From NCBI RefSeq assembly GCF_023169945.1, contig NZ_AP025591.1, positions 1 through 64,000 on the forward strand: a DNA stretch of 64,000 bases, in the 5' to 3' direction. Under the pieces are notes generated by a model, which was given only the letters and a program-made list of their open reading frames with translations, was not told where the DNA came from and did not search any database. A program made the translations under genes and the position numbers. This document shows, piece after piece, positions 18,194 through 26,995 of this stretch; within the stretch, counting starts at the first letter, position 1, and the number at the start of each line of letters is the position of its first letter. Source of the stretch: Anaeromyxobacter oryzae. GTDB lineage: Bacteria; Myxococcota; Myxococcia; Myxococcales; Anaeromyxobacteraceae.

Positions 18194-20705
18194 CGCGCGA
18201 CAGCTCCTGCGCCGGCGTGGCGCTCGCCGCGATGGCCGGGTAGAGGCTCGCGGCCGCCGTCGCCACGAGGATCGCGGCGGACTCCCCGGCGAGCGGCGCC
18301 CACGGCACCGCCAGGTCCAGGCTCCAGCCGAAGAACGCCGGGTTCACCGCCCCGACGAGGATCACCGCGAGCGCCCCGCCGCCCACCGCGCCGAGCGTGA
18401 GGCCGGTCACGCCGACGGCCAGCCCGCGCCCGAGGAACACGCGGAAGAGCTGCCCGCGGGACGCGCCGAGGGCGCGGTAGAGCGCGAGCTCGCCCCGGCG
18501 CTCGCGCGCGAGGACGAGCAGCGCGAGCGTCACCCCGGCAGCGGCGATGAGGAGGCCCATCGCCTCGAGGAGGCGCGTCACCGCGAACGTCTGCTCGAAG
18601 ATCGCGAGCACCTCGCCGCGGAGCGTGCGGTTCGAGCGCACCAGGAGCGCGGCGTCCGGCAGCGACGCCCGGAGCGCGCGCACGACCGCCTCCGGATCCT
18701 CGCCGGGCCCGAGGTACAGCGCGGCGTTGGACGGCGGCCCGTCGCCGTAGAGCCGCGCATAGGTGGCGAGGTCGAGGAGGACGGCGCCACCCTCGGTGCC
18801 GTAGTCCCTGTAGACACCGGCGATCGGGAGCGTCACCTCGCCGTCGCGCGACCGGAGCGCGACCGACCCGCCGGCGGCGAGGCGGGCCTTCCGCGCGAGC
18901 GGCTCCGACACCAGCACCGCCCCGCGCCGGAGCGCGTCCATCGCCGCGGCGCCGTCGCCCGACACGAGCGCCACCCGCCGGCCACCGCCCGGCAGCGCCG
19001 CGTCGATCCCGGTGACGAGGATCCGCCGGCCGGCCCCGAACCCGGTGTGCTGCCGGAGGACGTCGAGCGCCACCGCGCCCGGGACGGATCGGAGCCGCGC
19101 GACGACCTCCGGCGCGAGCGTCGCCTCGCTCCGCGCCCGGCGCCAGGACGGCGTGGTGACGTAGACGTCGGCGCGGATCGTCGCGTCGAGCCAGCCGACC
19201 ACGGTGGTCCGGAAGCTCCCGACCATGATGGTGACGCCGGCGAGCATCGACACCGCGACCGCGAGCGCGCCCGCCGCGGGCGCGGCGGCCGAGAGGCGCG
19301 ACCCGAGCCGCCGCGCCCCCTCCCGCACGCCGAGCCGTCGCGGCCGCGGCAGGCGCCCGAGTACGCGCAGCGCGGCGGGGGCGGCGAGCGGCACGGCGGC
19401 GAGGACCCCGACGGCGAGGACGAACCCCGCCGGCGCCCAGCGCCCCGCCGTCGCCGCGAACACCGCGGCGGTCGCCGCGAGGAACGCGAGCCCCGCCGCG
19501 AGGAGGCGCCCGGCGCGCGCCGTCGCGCCCTCCTCGAGCGTGATGGACGCGAGGAGCGCGCGGGGGTCGGCGCGCGCCGCGTCGAGCGCCGGCCAGAGCG
19601 CGCCGGCCACGGCGCCGCCGAGCCCCGTCGCGGCGCCGAGGAGCACCAGCCCCGGCGAGAGCGCGAGCCGCTCGACGCCCTCGAGCAGGTAGAGGTTCCG
19701 GATGGTCCCGGAGACCGCCGCGACGTTGGCGCGGGCCGCGAGCCAGCCGAGCGGGATGCCCACGGCGGTGCCCAGCGCGCCGAGCAGCGCCGCCTCGCCG
19801 AGGACGAGCCCGACCACCTGCGCCCGCGTGGCGCCCACCGCCCGCAGGACGCCGAGCTCCTCGCGCCTGCGCGCGAGCGACGCCCGCACCGACGCGTAGA
19901 CCAGGAAGCCGCCCACGAGGAGCGACACGAGCGAGAGCGCGGTGAGGTTCAGCCGGAACGCCCCGAGGAGCCCCTCCGCCTCGACGGTCCGCTGCGCCGC
20001 CGTGGCGACGCGGCCGCGGCCGCCGAGGCGCGCGGCGAGCCGCTCCGCGACCGCGCCGGCGGCCGTGCCGGGCGCGACGCGCACGGCGATCTCGTGGAGG
20101 CGGCCGCGCCCGCCGAAGAGCCCCTGCGCCTGCGCGAGGTCCATGAGCGCGAGGCGGCGGCTCGCGAGCGGCGCCGCCCGCTCCAGATCGACGATCGCGC
20201 CCACCTCCAGCTCGACGCGGCGCGAGCCGATCGAGACGCGGATGGCGTCGCCTGCGCGCCAGCCCATCTCGCGCGCCCACGCGGACGACACCGCGACCCA
20301 GCCGCGGCGCTCCAGCGCGCCCGCGAGGACGCCGTCCGGCAGGAGCCGCGGACCCTTCCGCGGCGAGACCAGGTCCACGCCCGCGATCTCCAGCGTCGCG
20401 CCCGGCCGGCCCTCCACCGCGACGTCCGCGCGGAACACCGGCGCCGCCGCGGCGACGCCGGGAACCGAGAGCACGTCGTCGAGGAGCGCCTCGTCGAGCG
20501 CGCCGGCCCAGGGCAGCACCGACAGGTCGGCGTCACCGGACACCGCTCGGACGGTGCCGGAGAACGCGCCGAGCGCCGACGCGTTCAGGAGCTGGATCGA
20601 GAGGACGGACGCGACGCCGAGCGCGACGCCGCCCACCGCGAGCAGGAAGAGCGCCTTCCCGCCACGGACCTCCCTCGCGACCGCCCGCGGCAGGTAGCGC
20701 CTCAT
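18183..20705 (-). CDS. ABC transporter permease, two FtsX domains (AttFG-like)
   Basis: An 840-residue inner-membrane protein. An N-terminal membrane segment (LFLLAVGGVALGVASVLSIQLL) leads into a periplasmic MacB-like domain. A first FtsX block of membrane helices (around residues 255-400, with LASLSLVSLLVGGFLVYASV-like helices and REELGVLRAVGAT) is followed by a second periplasmic domain and a C-terminal FtsX block with ERRGELALYRALGASRGQLFRV. Two FtsX units in one chain correspond to a fusion of AttF and AttG or a LolC/E-like single permease. It is translationally linked to the AttH-like gene. No ATPase adjoins it; a matching ATPase is at 26996-27676. Confidence 0.85.
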   Translation of the reverse strand: MRRYLPRAVAREVRGGKALFLLAVGGVALGVASVLSIQLLNASALGAFSGTVRAVSGDADLSVLPWAGALDEALLDDVLSVPGVAAAAPVFRADVAVEGRPGATLEIAGVDLVSPRKGPRLLPDGVLAGALERRGWVAVSSAWAREMGWRAGDAIRVSIGSRRVELEVGAIVDLERAAPLASRRLALMDLAQAQGLFGGRGRLHEIAVRVAPGTAAGAVAERLAARLGGRGRVATAAQRTVEAEGLLGAFRLNLTALSLVSLLVGGFLVYASVRASLARRREELGVLRAVGATRAQVVGLVLGEAALLGALGTAVGIPLGWLAARANVAAVSGTIRNLYLLEGVERLALSPGLVLLGAATGLGGAVAGALWPALDAARADPRALLASITLEEGATARAGRLLAAGLAFLAATAAVFAATAGRWAPAGFVLAVGVLAAVPLAAPAALRVLGRLPRPRRLGVREGARRLGSRLSAAAPAAGALAVAVSMLAGVTIMVGSFRTTVVGWLDATIRADVYVTTPSWRRARSEATLAPEVVARLRSVPGAVALDVLRQHTGFGAGRRILVTGIDAALPGGGRRVALVSGDGAAAMDALRRGAVLVSEPLARKARLAAGGSVALRSRDGEVTLPIAGVYRDYGTEGGAVLLDLATYARLYGDGPPSNAALYLGPGEDPEAVVRALRASLPDAALLVRSNRTLRGEVLAIFEQTFAVTRLLEAMGLLIAAAGVTLALLVLARERRGELALYRALGASRGQLFRVFLGRGLAVGVTGLTLGAVGGGALAVILVGAVNPAFFGWSLDLAVPWAPLAGESAAILVATAAASLYPAIAASATPAQELSRDAL

Positions 20706-20756
20706 CAGGAGACACCCATGCCGCGCGCGCCGCCCGCCCGCAAGCGGCGCCTCATC

Positions 20757-20787
20757 GCGCCGTGGGCTCGAGGCGAGCCCACGGCGC
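20757..20787 (-). terminator. Strong hairpin downstream of the small envelope genes
   Basis: A perfect 14-bp stem (GCGCCGTGGGCTCG, loop AGG, complement) lies just after the stop codon of the gene at 20796-21416 and upstream of the permease gene. No T-run follows on either strand. It suggests that the permease/AttH pair is a transcription unit separate from the genes above it. Confidence 0.6.
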
Positions 20788-20795
20788 TGGCCCGC

Positions 20796-21416
20796 TCAGG
20801 GCGAGAGCTGGTGGTTCAGGCGGTACCGGCGGCCCGGCGTCGCGCCCGGCGCCGGGATCCGGAAGCCGCGGAGGACGCCCTCGCAGCAGTCGACGAGCCG
20901 CGGGCTCGACGTCCCGATGGACTGGAGCGGCGCGCCGACGATCACGAGCTCGTCGGGGCGGCTCTCCAGCTCGAGGCTGACGATCGCCGCCCCGCCCTCC
21001 TCCGGCTGGCCCGGCGGATTCGCCTGCGCCTCGCGCTCGGCTTCCTGGAAGCACCCGTCCATGGCGGCCCGCGCCTGCTGCAGGCCCGCGTAGACGTGCC
21101 GCGCGAGCGGACCGAGGTCGGAGAGCCGCGCCGCGACCGGCACGGCAGACCAGGGCTGCTCCCCCGCGGCGGCGGGAACCGCCAGCGCCGCGGGAGAGGC
21201 CGTCGTCGCCGTCTCGGCGGGTACGCCGGGCGCGGGCACGGCGACGGCGCCGGGCGCGCTGGTCGCGTCGCCCGCGGCGCCGACCGGCGCGCCGTCGCTG
21301 CGCGGCGGAGCGCCCCCGGGCGAGGTGACCAGGAGAACGACGACCGCCGCGAGCGCGACCAGCGCCACGGTCCAGCGGGCGGCATTCCTCGAGCGGGCGG
21401 AGGCCATCGCGCTCAC
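20796..21416 (-). CDS. Membrane-anchored protein with AgmX/PglI-like C-terminal domain
   Basis: A 206-residue protein with an N-terminal membrane helix (WTVALVALAAVVVLLVTS), a Pro/Ala/Val-rich linker and a compact C-terminal domain. The C-terminal domain has MDGCFQEAE, SLELESRPDEL and LVDCCEGVLRGFRIPAPG. The spacing of a first Cys and a later C...L.G.RxPxPG resembles the C-terminal domain of AgmX/PglI and TonB-like myxobacterial envelope proteins; this is a fold-level guess. Its start overlaps the previous gene's stop by four bases, so the two are translated together. Function is unknown. Confidence 0.6.
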   Translation of the reverse strand: MSAMASARSRNAARWTVALVALAAVVVLLVTSPGGAPPRSDGAPVGAAGDATSAPGAVAVPAPGVPAETATTASPAALAVPAAAGEQPWSAVPVAARLSDLGPLARHVYAGLQQARAAMDGCFQEAEREAQANPPGQPEEGGAAIVSLELESRPDELVIVGAPLQSIGTSSPRLVDCCEGVLRGFRIPAPGATPGRRYRLNHQLSP

Positions 21417-22072
21417 CTCGCCGCCGCGCTCGTCGCCGCGGATGCCGGCGCAGACGCCGGCACCGGCGCAGCCGGCGTCTCGCCGGGCTTCGCGACGGCC
21501 GCGGGCGCCGGGCGCGCCGCGCCCCGCTTCCGGAGCTCAGGGACCACCTCGTCCAGCGCGGCGCGGGTCGACGCGATGGCGGGCGCGAGCTTCGCGTTCG
21601 CGGCCGAGAAGGTCTCGGCACACCAGCGTGCCTCCTCGCGCTTCTGCGGCAGCCGGTTGGCGAGCGCCGTCCCGGGCTCCGCGTCCATCGACTGCTCGAG
21701 GTGGATGAGCGTGTAGCGGCAGCCGCCCGTGGGGCCGGTCGGGATCGCGGCGGCGAGCGCGGCGCGCCGATCCTCGAGACGCGCCCGGATCGCGGCGAGC
21801 GCGGCGCGATCGCCCGCGCTCGCGTCCTTCTCCAGCACGTCCACGTGCGCCAGCGCGGCGCGGAGCTCGGCGAGCTCGGAGTTCGCGGCGAGGATGTTGC
21901 CCATCCCCTCCACGGTGGCGTCGCGGGCGGATTTCCAGAGCAGCTGGTCCTCGCGCACGCCGGGCGGCACCTCGTCCGGCTCCGTCGGGTTGATGACGAC
22001 CTTGAGCTCCTGCGCCGCGGCCGGGCCGGCGGCGAGGAGCGCTGCGCAGAGCACGATGGCCTCGAGCTTCAT
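21413..22072 (-). CDS. Periplasmic hypothetical protein
   Basis: A 219-residue protein with a clear signal peptide (MKLEAIVLCAALLAAGPAAAQ). A helical Ala/Glu/Arg-rich body follows (ANSELAELRAALAHVDVLEKDA), with two cysteines (GGCRYTLIHLEQSMDAEPG and ARWCAETFSAANAKL), and then a Pro/Ala-rich tail. I do not recognise a family. It overlaps the downstream AgmX-like gene by four bases and follows the WG-repeat gene with a 17-base gap, so 23154-20796 reads as one three-gene operon of exported proteins. Confidence 0.65.
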   Translation of the reverse strand: MKLEAIVLCAALLAAGPAAAQELKVVINPTEPDEVPPGVREDQLLWKSARDATVEGMGNILAANSELAELRAALAHVDVLEKDASAGDRAALAAIRARLEDRRAALAAAIPTGPTGGCRYTLIHLEQSMDAEPGTALANRLPQKREEARWCAETFSAANAKLAPAIASTRAALDEVVPELRKRGAARPAPAAVAKPGETPAAPVPASAPASAATSAAAR

Positions 22073-22089
22073 GGTGTCCTCTCCGGTGC

Positions 22090-23154
22090 TCAGTGCGTCG
22101 GGCGCCAGACGTACCGCCCCGACGTGTCGATGTATCCCAGCGCCACCACGTCGTCCGCGAAGGCGGGTGGCCCGCCGGCGCCGACGGCCGCGAGGCCGTC
22201 CGCGAAGTCGTCCGCCGCGGTGAAGGGCGGCCTCGCCGCGTCGCCGCGGATGACCACGTCGCCCGCGTGGTTCACGAACGCGACCTGCTCCGCGTCGGTC
22301 GCGGGGTTCTCGGCCAGGTCGACCCGCGCGAGGCCGCCCGAGAACGGCCGGCAGCTCGCGAACCGCGGCGGGATGGCCAGCTTGCCGGTCCGGTCCACGT
22401 AGCCGCAGCGGCGGGTCTCCTGCACCGTCACCGGCGCGAGCCCCTCCGAGAACGACCCCGCCTCCGCGAACCGGTTCGCGATGACCGGCGTTCCCGCCGC
22501 GTCGACGTACCCCCAGGCGTCGCGGTGGCGCACCGGCGCGAGCCCCTCGGCGTAGTCGCCGCTGCCCTCGTACTCACCGGGGAGCACCTTCAGCTCGCCG
22601 GTCACGAACACCGTCCGCTTGAGGTTCATCCCCATCGCGAGCCAGATGCTCGCGAAGCCGTTCCGGAACGAGGTGCCGCCCATGTACATGTCCGAGCCGA
22701 AGTACGTCCCGTCCTTGCGCAGGAAGCCGCACCCGGCCTCGCTGCAGGCGAGCGCGAGCCCCTCGGAGAAGTCCTCGACGCGAAGGTACCGCGGGGCGAT
22801 CGCGAGCTTCCCGGCCCTGTCCATGAAGCCGATCCGCCCGTTCGTCTTCACGGCCGCGAGCCCGTCCGAGAACCTCCGATGGAGCCCGGGCTCGACCGGC
22901 TCGAACGCGGGCACCAGGACGACCTCGCCGCGCCCGTCGGCGTAGCCGAGCTGCGCGCACTTGCGGACGGCGGCGAGCCCATCCGAGAACCGGTCCGCGG
23001 CGTCGAACCTGGGCGCGATGACCACCTCGCCGGTGCGATCGATGAACCCCCACTTTCCGCCCTGGCGGACCGGGAACAGCGGGCCGGAGCGGTCCGGTCC
23101 GGCCGAGACCGTCAGGGCAGCCAGGATCGCGACGACCGCGGTGACGCTCGCCAT
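22090..23154 (-). CDS. WG repeat-containing secreted protein
   Basis: The 354-residue protein has a signal peptide and about six WG-type repeats. They follow the pattern KWGFIDRTGEVVIAPRFD...FSDGLAAV, repeated as GRIGFMDRAGKLAIAPRY, AWGYVDAAGTPVIANRF, RCGYVDRTGKLAIPPRF and so on. WG repeats form a beta-structured surface-type domain of unknown biochemical role. The ATG at 23154 is preceded by AGGGAGG and yields the signal peptide; the open frame continues upstream without a better start. It is the first gene of the exported-protein operon. Confidence 0.85.
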   Translation of the reverse strand: MASVTAVVAILAALTVSAGPDRSGPLFPVRQGGKWGFIDRTGEVVIAPRFDAADRFSDGLAAVRKCAQLGYADGRGEVVLVPAFEPVEPGLHRRFSDGLAAVKTNGRIGFMDRAGKLAIAPRYLRVEDFSEGLALACSEAGCGFLRKDGTYFGSDMYMGGTSFRNGFASIWLAMGMNLKRTVFVTGELKVLPGEYEGSGDYAEGLAPVRHRDAWGYVDAAGTPVIANRFAEAGSFSEGLAPVTVQETRRCGYVDRTGKLAIPPRFASCRPFSGGLARVDLAENPATDAEQVAFVNHAGDVVIRGDAARPPFTAADDFADGLAAVGAGGPPAFADDVVALGYIDTSGRYVWRPTH

Positions 23155-23258
23155 GTGCCTCCCTGGGCGGCGGCCGATGCGGGAGATCATCCCGTGCCGT
23201 CCGCCGGCGTTCAAGCGCGGCCGGGCGGCGCAGCAGCCGCGCCGCGCACCCTGCTCGA

Positions 23259-23314
23259 GGGGCGGCGCCCTCGCGAGCGCCGCCCCCTCCAGCGGCACCG
23301 GCGCTGCCGGTGCC
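23259..23314 (-). terminator. Two tandem GC hairpins downstream of the multicopper oxidase
   Basis: Two perfect stems sit side by side in the 166-base gap after the oxidase stop codon: GGCACCGGC/GCCGGTGCC (23294-23314, loop GCT) and GGGGCGGCGC/GCGCCGCCCC (23259-23286). There is no T-run. They are a plausible transcription end for the oxidase gene. Confidence 0.5.
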
Positions 23315-23320
23315 CCACGT

Positions 23321-25480
23321 CTACGGCTGCACGACGACCGGCCGCATCATCTCGTTGTCCTCGTGGTCCACGATGTGGCAGTGCCACACGTACGGGCCCG
23401 AGGTCACCGCCAGGAACGCCGGCGCCTGCGGCACGGCGGCGCTGGCCGGATCCGAGACGGTCGTGTCCCACCGGCCGTCCCACTTCGCGATGATGGTGAG
23501 GACCTCGCCCGGCCACGACTTCGTCGTGTCTGCGTAGCCCTGCTCGTTGATGTCCGGGCCGCGCGGCGCACTCTTGAGGTACGGCGTGATGGGCAGCTTG
23601 GTGAACGTGGTGTTGCCGGGCACCGCGAAGCCCGTCGCCGCCGAGTAGCCCGCCGTGTCGAAGACCTGGCGCGAGATCACCTGGTGCTGGACCAGGTGGG
23701 TGTGGATCGGGTGCAGGTCGCCGGTCGTGTTGATGATCTTCCAGATCTCGATGGTGCCCTTCTTCGGCGTCTCGGTGATCGCGCCCTCGAACGGCTTGCC
23801 GTCGATCTGCACGCGCAGCGGGTAGAGCGTCACGGCGTCGAGCACCTCGTTCAGCACGAGCTCGCGGGTGACGACGGCCGGCTGGTTCCGGATGGCCGGG
23901 ATCGCCGACGCGAAGGAGGTCGGGATGACGCTCGTGTCGGGCGCCGTGAGCGGGACGACCTTGAACATGAGCGGCTTGCCCACGTCGTTGTTCGACGGCA
24001 GCGCGCCCTTCGGGAACGGCGCCGGCGCGTTGTTCGTCAGGTAGACCTTGGTCCCCACCGCGAGGGCGGTGAAGTCCATGATGACGTCGTGCCGCTCGCC
24101 GGAGCACATGAGCAGCTTCGTGACGGCGACCGGCGCGGGCAGGTAGCTGCCGTCCTTCCCGATCTGCGTGAAGGTCTTGCCGTCGGACCGCTGCAGCGCC
24201 CAGCACCGGGCGTTCGATCCGTCGAGGAAGTGGAAGCGGTACTTGCGCGGCTCGACGTTCAGGACCGGCCACGCCATGCCGTTGATGATGGGGGTGTCGC
24301 CGAAGTACTCGGGCACCCACTGCGGGTGGACCGTCGCGTTGCCGCCCGGGGTCAGCGGCGTCTGTTGCGGAACGAGCGGCGCCGCGATCGCCTGGTTCAT
24401 GCCGTTCGGATAGTTGATCGTCGCGATGTTCGGCGCCGTCGGCTGCGGCAGGTTGAACGCGCGGTCCTGGAATGCGACGTTGATCTCGTACTTCCCGCTC
24501 GGGAGCGTCGTCGGCTCGTTTGCGTCGTTGATCTGGAAGAAGCCCGCCGGGCCGGCGACCACGTTGATGCGGGTCTTGCCGAGGGCGTGATCGTGGAACC
24601 AGATCATCCCGGCCTCCTGCACCATCGGGTAGTTGTAGATCATGCTGTTGCCGGTGGGCCGAGTCATGGTGAGGGGAGTCCCGGTCGCCGCGATCGAGAG
24701 CGGCGGGTCGATGGGGAGGGCCGTCGGGCTGTAGAGGGCCGCCGTCGTCGGGTTGCCGAACCAGAGCTCGGCGAAGCCGTCGGCCTCCGGCGGGATCTCG
24801 CCGCCGTGCAGGTGGACGACCATCGCGTTGTCGGGCTGCTGCGGGCCTCCGTACTGACCGCCGCCGGGCGCGCCGAGCATGCTGCCGGTGAGCTTCGTGC
24901 CCATCAGCGTCCGGTCGATGGCGCACGGCCAGTTCGCGTTGAGGGGCTGCGGGCAGAAGAGGTGCTGGTCCGGCAGGTTGTTCACCCACTTCACCTTGAC
25001 CGGAGTCCCCTTGGTCGCGCGGATGCCCATCGACGGATACGTGACGACGTCCCTCCCGAGCGGGCCGGCGCCGATCTGACCGTAACCCCACACCGGCGTG
25101 TAGAGCGGCGCGGCCGTGACCGGATCACGGAGGCCGAGCCATTCGGTTCCTGCGGGCGCCGTCGTGCCGGGCGCGACCCAGTACGCGACGGGCGTCACCG
25201 GGGCGGCCTGGATCTCGTAGTAGTCCCACCCCGGATACTTCGTCTTGTCAGGAGTGAGGTCGACCGGGATGGGCAGCTGGTTCACGAACTGCTGCTGCGT
25301 CTTGGGGGAGAGCGGGGTGTCGAGGGGCGCGAGCGCACCCTGCGTCGTGTTGGGATCGGTGTACTGTCCAGGGTAAGGCAGCGGGTTGACGACCGCGCCC
25401 GGCGGAGGCGTTGCGCTCAGGGCCAGCGCCGGCCACGCCAGCGCGGCCATCACTGCCAGTGTTCTCCACGTTCCCTTCAT
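23321..25480 (-). CDS. Secreted multicopper oxidase (CotA/bilirubin oxidase-like)
   Basis: A 719-residue laccase-type enzyme with a signal peptide (MKGTWRTLAVMAALAWPALALS). All four copper-binding regions are present: HLHGG (about residue 222), WFHDHA (about 296), HPIHTHL (about 593) and HCHIVDHEDNEMM (about 698-710). The last holds the type 1 copper ligands with an axial Met. Substrates of this group include phenols, bilirubin, Mn(II) and metals. The ATG at 25480 with GGAGGGAGAGT ahead of it is preferred over an upstream ATG at 25546. The gene stands alone between a 439-base upstream region and the hairpins downstream. A copper- or redox-related role is likely; the substrate is open. Confidence 0.93.
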   Translation of the reverse strand: MKGTWRTLAVMAALAWPALALSATPPPGAVVNPLPYPGQYTDPNTTQGALAPLDTPLSPKTQQQFVNQLPIPVDLTPDKTKYPGWDYYEIQAAPVTPVAYWVAPGTTAPAGTEWLGLRDPVTAAPLYTPVWGYGQIGAGPLGRDVVTYPSMGIRATKGTPVKVKWVNNLPDQHLFCPQPLNANWPCAIDRTLMGTKLTGSMLGAPGGGQYGGPQQPDNAMVVHLHGGEIPPEADGFAELWFGNPTTAALYSPTALPIDPPLSIAATGTPLTMTRPTGNSMIYNYPMVQEAGMIWFHDHALGKTRINVVAGPAGFFQINDANEPTTLPSGKYEINVAFQDRAFNLPQPTAPNIATINYPNGMNQAIAAPLVPQQTPLTPGGNATVHPQWVPEYFGDTPIINGMAWPVLNVEPRKYRFHFLDGSNARCWALQRSDGKTFTQIGKDGSYLPAPVAVTKLLMCSGERHDVIMDFTALAVGTKVYLTNNAPAPFPKGALPSNNDVGKPLMFKVVPLTAPDTSVIPTSFASAIPAIRNQPAVVTRELVLNEVLDAVTLYPLRVQIDGKPFEGAITETPKKGTIEIWKIINTTGDLHPIHTHLVQHQVISRQVFDTAGYSAATGFAVPGNTTFTKLPITPYLKSAPRGPDINEQGYADTTKSWPGEVLTIIAKWDGRWDTTVSDPASAAVPQAPAFLAVTSGPYVWHCHIVDHEDNEMMRPVVVQP

Positions 25481-25919
25481 ACTCTCTCCCTCCAGGCCGC
25501 GAGCCGTGCTCGCGGCGGTGACCGAGGCGCTCCCGGCACGCCGCACCGCGTGCTGGACCCCGGCTCCTGCGTCATTTCCTGGGGACGCTGCGCGAATCCG
25601 ATCGGTCTACCGGGGCTGCCCCATTCCAGAGACCGCGTCGCGAGATCCGGACCGCCTGCGTCTGTGTGTGAACATCCTCCCTCGCGCGAATAAGGTGACG
25701 ATGCTCGAGCGGCGCCTGTCACATGACCGTGGGTCCGGGCCGGGGGCGTAAGCGCGTATATGCAACACCTTCGGTGAACTCGAAGCTGCGCCATCCAGCC
25801 GCACCCGCAGGTCGTCCGCGCGCGCGAGGACGCGGACGACGCTCGGGTGGGCATCGACGATCCGCACACGGACGTATACTTTCGCGCGACCTGGTCTCCT
25901 CGAACCGCCCCGAGGTCCG
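25481..25919. other. Divergent intergenic region, oxidase / TPR gene
   Basis: These 439 bases separate divergent genes and are less GC-biased than their surroundings (for example GAATAAGG near 25688 and GCGTATATGC near 25754). No protein-coding frame looks real. A minus-strand ATG preceded directly by GAGGGAGG opens a 22-codon frame (MFTHRRRR..., ending near 25607), but spacing is zero, so it is doubtful. TATACT near 25876 could be a -10 element for the TPR gene. No copper-regulator palindrome is evident. Confidence 0.35.
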
Positions 25920-26960
25920 ATGCGCTCCGTCCGCCCCGTCCTCCTGGCCGTCATCGTCACCTTCGGTGCACCTGCCTGCGTCACCGGGCAACGCGCTGCG
26001 CCGGCGAGCGCGGCGCCCACGCCCGGCGCGCCGGCGGCGATCCCCGGCCGCTCCGCCGCGGAGGCCCTCGCCGAGGGCGAGGCCGCGCTCCAGGTCGGCA
26101 AGTACCAGGCCGCGGAGGCGGCCTTCGACGAGGCATCGCGCCTCGATCCCTCGAACGAGCGGCCTCGCGCGCTCCGTGCGGTCGCGGTGTTCCGGTCGGC
26201 GCGCTTCGACGCCGCCCTCGCGCTGGCACAGGAATCGATCGCGCGCCGCGAGACCTACGACGCCCGCCTCGTCGAGGCCGGGGTGCTGGCCATCCGGCGC
26301 CGCTTCGAGGACGCCGCCCGATCCTTCGAGCGGTGTGCCGCGCTGGAGCCGGCGAGCGCCGAGGCGTGGTCGGCGCTCGTCGGCGTCCGGCTCGCCCTGG
26401 GCGAGACGGACGGCGCGGAGCAGGCCTGGGCGTCCCTCGTCGGAGTCACGACGCCCGCCGACGCGGAGGATCGTGTCTGGACGGACGTGCAGCGGATGCA
26501 GCCGGATCCGTTCCAGGTAGAGGAGGCGCTGGATCGCTGCTCCCGGGGCACCGCGGCGTCCATTCGCGGGAACCAGCCGGAGGCGCACCACGAGCTGATG
26601 GCCGTGCTCGGGACCGTACCGACCTATGCGCACTGCTGGTCGGAGCTCGGGAGGGTGCACTGGAAGATGGGCCAGCTCGAGGACGCGGAGCGCTCGTTCC
26701 GGACGGCGCTCGCGGCCTACCGCCCGGACCAGACGCCGCTCCGCGGCGACACGGAGGCGCTCCTCGCCGCGCTCCTCCTCGAGCGGAAGGGGGACGGAGC
26801 GGAGGCGGTCCGGCTCGCGCGCGCCGCCCTCCAGCACCGCGGCGAGCGGCCGGCGACCGTCGCGCTGCTCGCGCGGGCGTGCGCCGCGGCCGGGGACGCC
26901 AGCTGCTCGGGCGCCGCGGACGGGGACGCCTCGCGCGCCGTCCCGGCCGCGTCGCGCTGA
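25920..26960 (+). CDS. TPR-repeat exported protein
   Basis: A 346-residue protein with an N-terminal signal sequence ending near a cysteine (GAPAC), which could be a weak lipobox. A linker rich in Ala and Pro is followed by at least five tetratricopeptide units, for example GKYQAAEAAFDEASRLDPSN, RRFEDAARSFERCAALEPAS and GQLEDAERSFRTALAAYRPD. TPR proteins of this kind scaffold envelope complexes. The gene faces away from the multicopper oxidase and converges on the ABC ATPase gene. No specific partner can be named. Confidence 0.75.
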   Translation: MRSVRPVLLAVIVTFGAPACVTGQRAAPASAAPTPGAPAAIPGRSAAEALAEGEAALQVGKYQAAEAAFDEASRLDPSNERPRALRAVAVFRSARFDAALALAQESIARRETYDARLVEAGVLAIRRRFEDAARSFERCAALEPASAEAWSALVGVRLALGETDGAEQAWASLVGVTTPADAEDRVWTDVQRMQPDPFQVEEALDRCSRGTAASIRGNQPEAHHELMAVLGTVPTYAHCWSELGRVHWKMGQLEDAERSFRTALAAYRPDQTPLRGDTEALLAALLLERKGDGAEAVRLARAALQHRGERPATVALLARACAAAGDASCSGAADGDASRAVPAASR

Positions 26961-26980
26961 GGCGCCGCAGCCGCGCGACG

Positions 26981-26995
26981 CCCGCGCCGCGCGGG
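26981..26995. terminator. Short hairpin between convergent TPR and ATPase genes
   Basis: CCCGCG-CCG-CGCGGG forms a six-bp stem between the two stop codons and touches the stop of the ATPase gene. It is GC-only and has no T-run, so it may serve both directions weakly. Confidence 0.35.

Noticed and set aside
17757-21716. A 1,319-codon plus-strand frame
   Set aside because: It runs against the AttH-like, permease and small envelope genes and has an Arg/Glu/His-rich shadow composition.
25607-25680. A 22-codon minus-strand frame after GAGGGAGG upstream of the oxidase gene, possible leader peptide
   Set aside because: The binding site abuts the ATG with no spacing, and the peptide is Arg-rich without regulatory codons or an adjacent hairpin.
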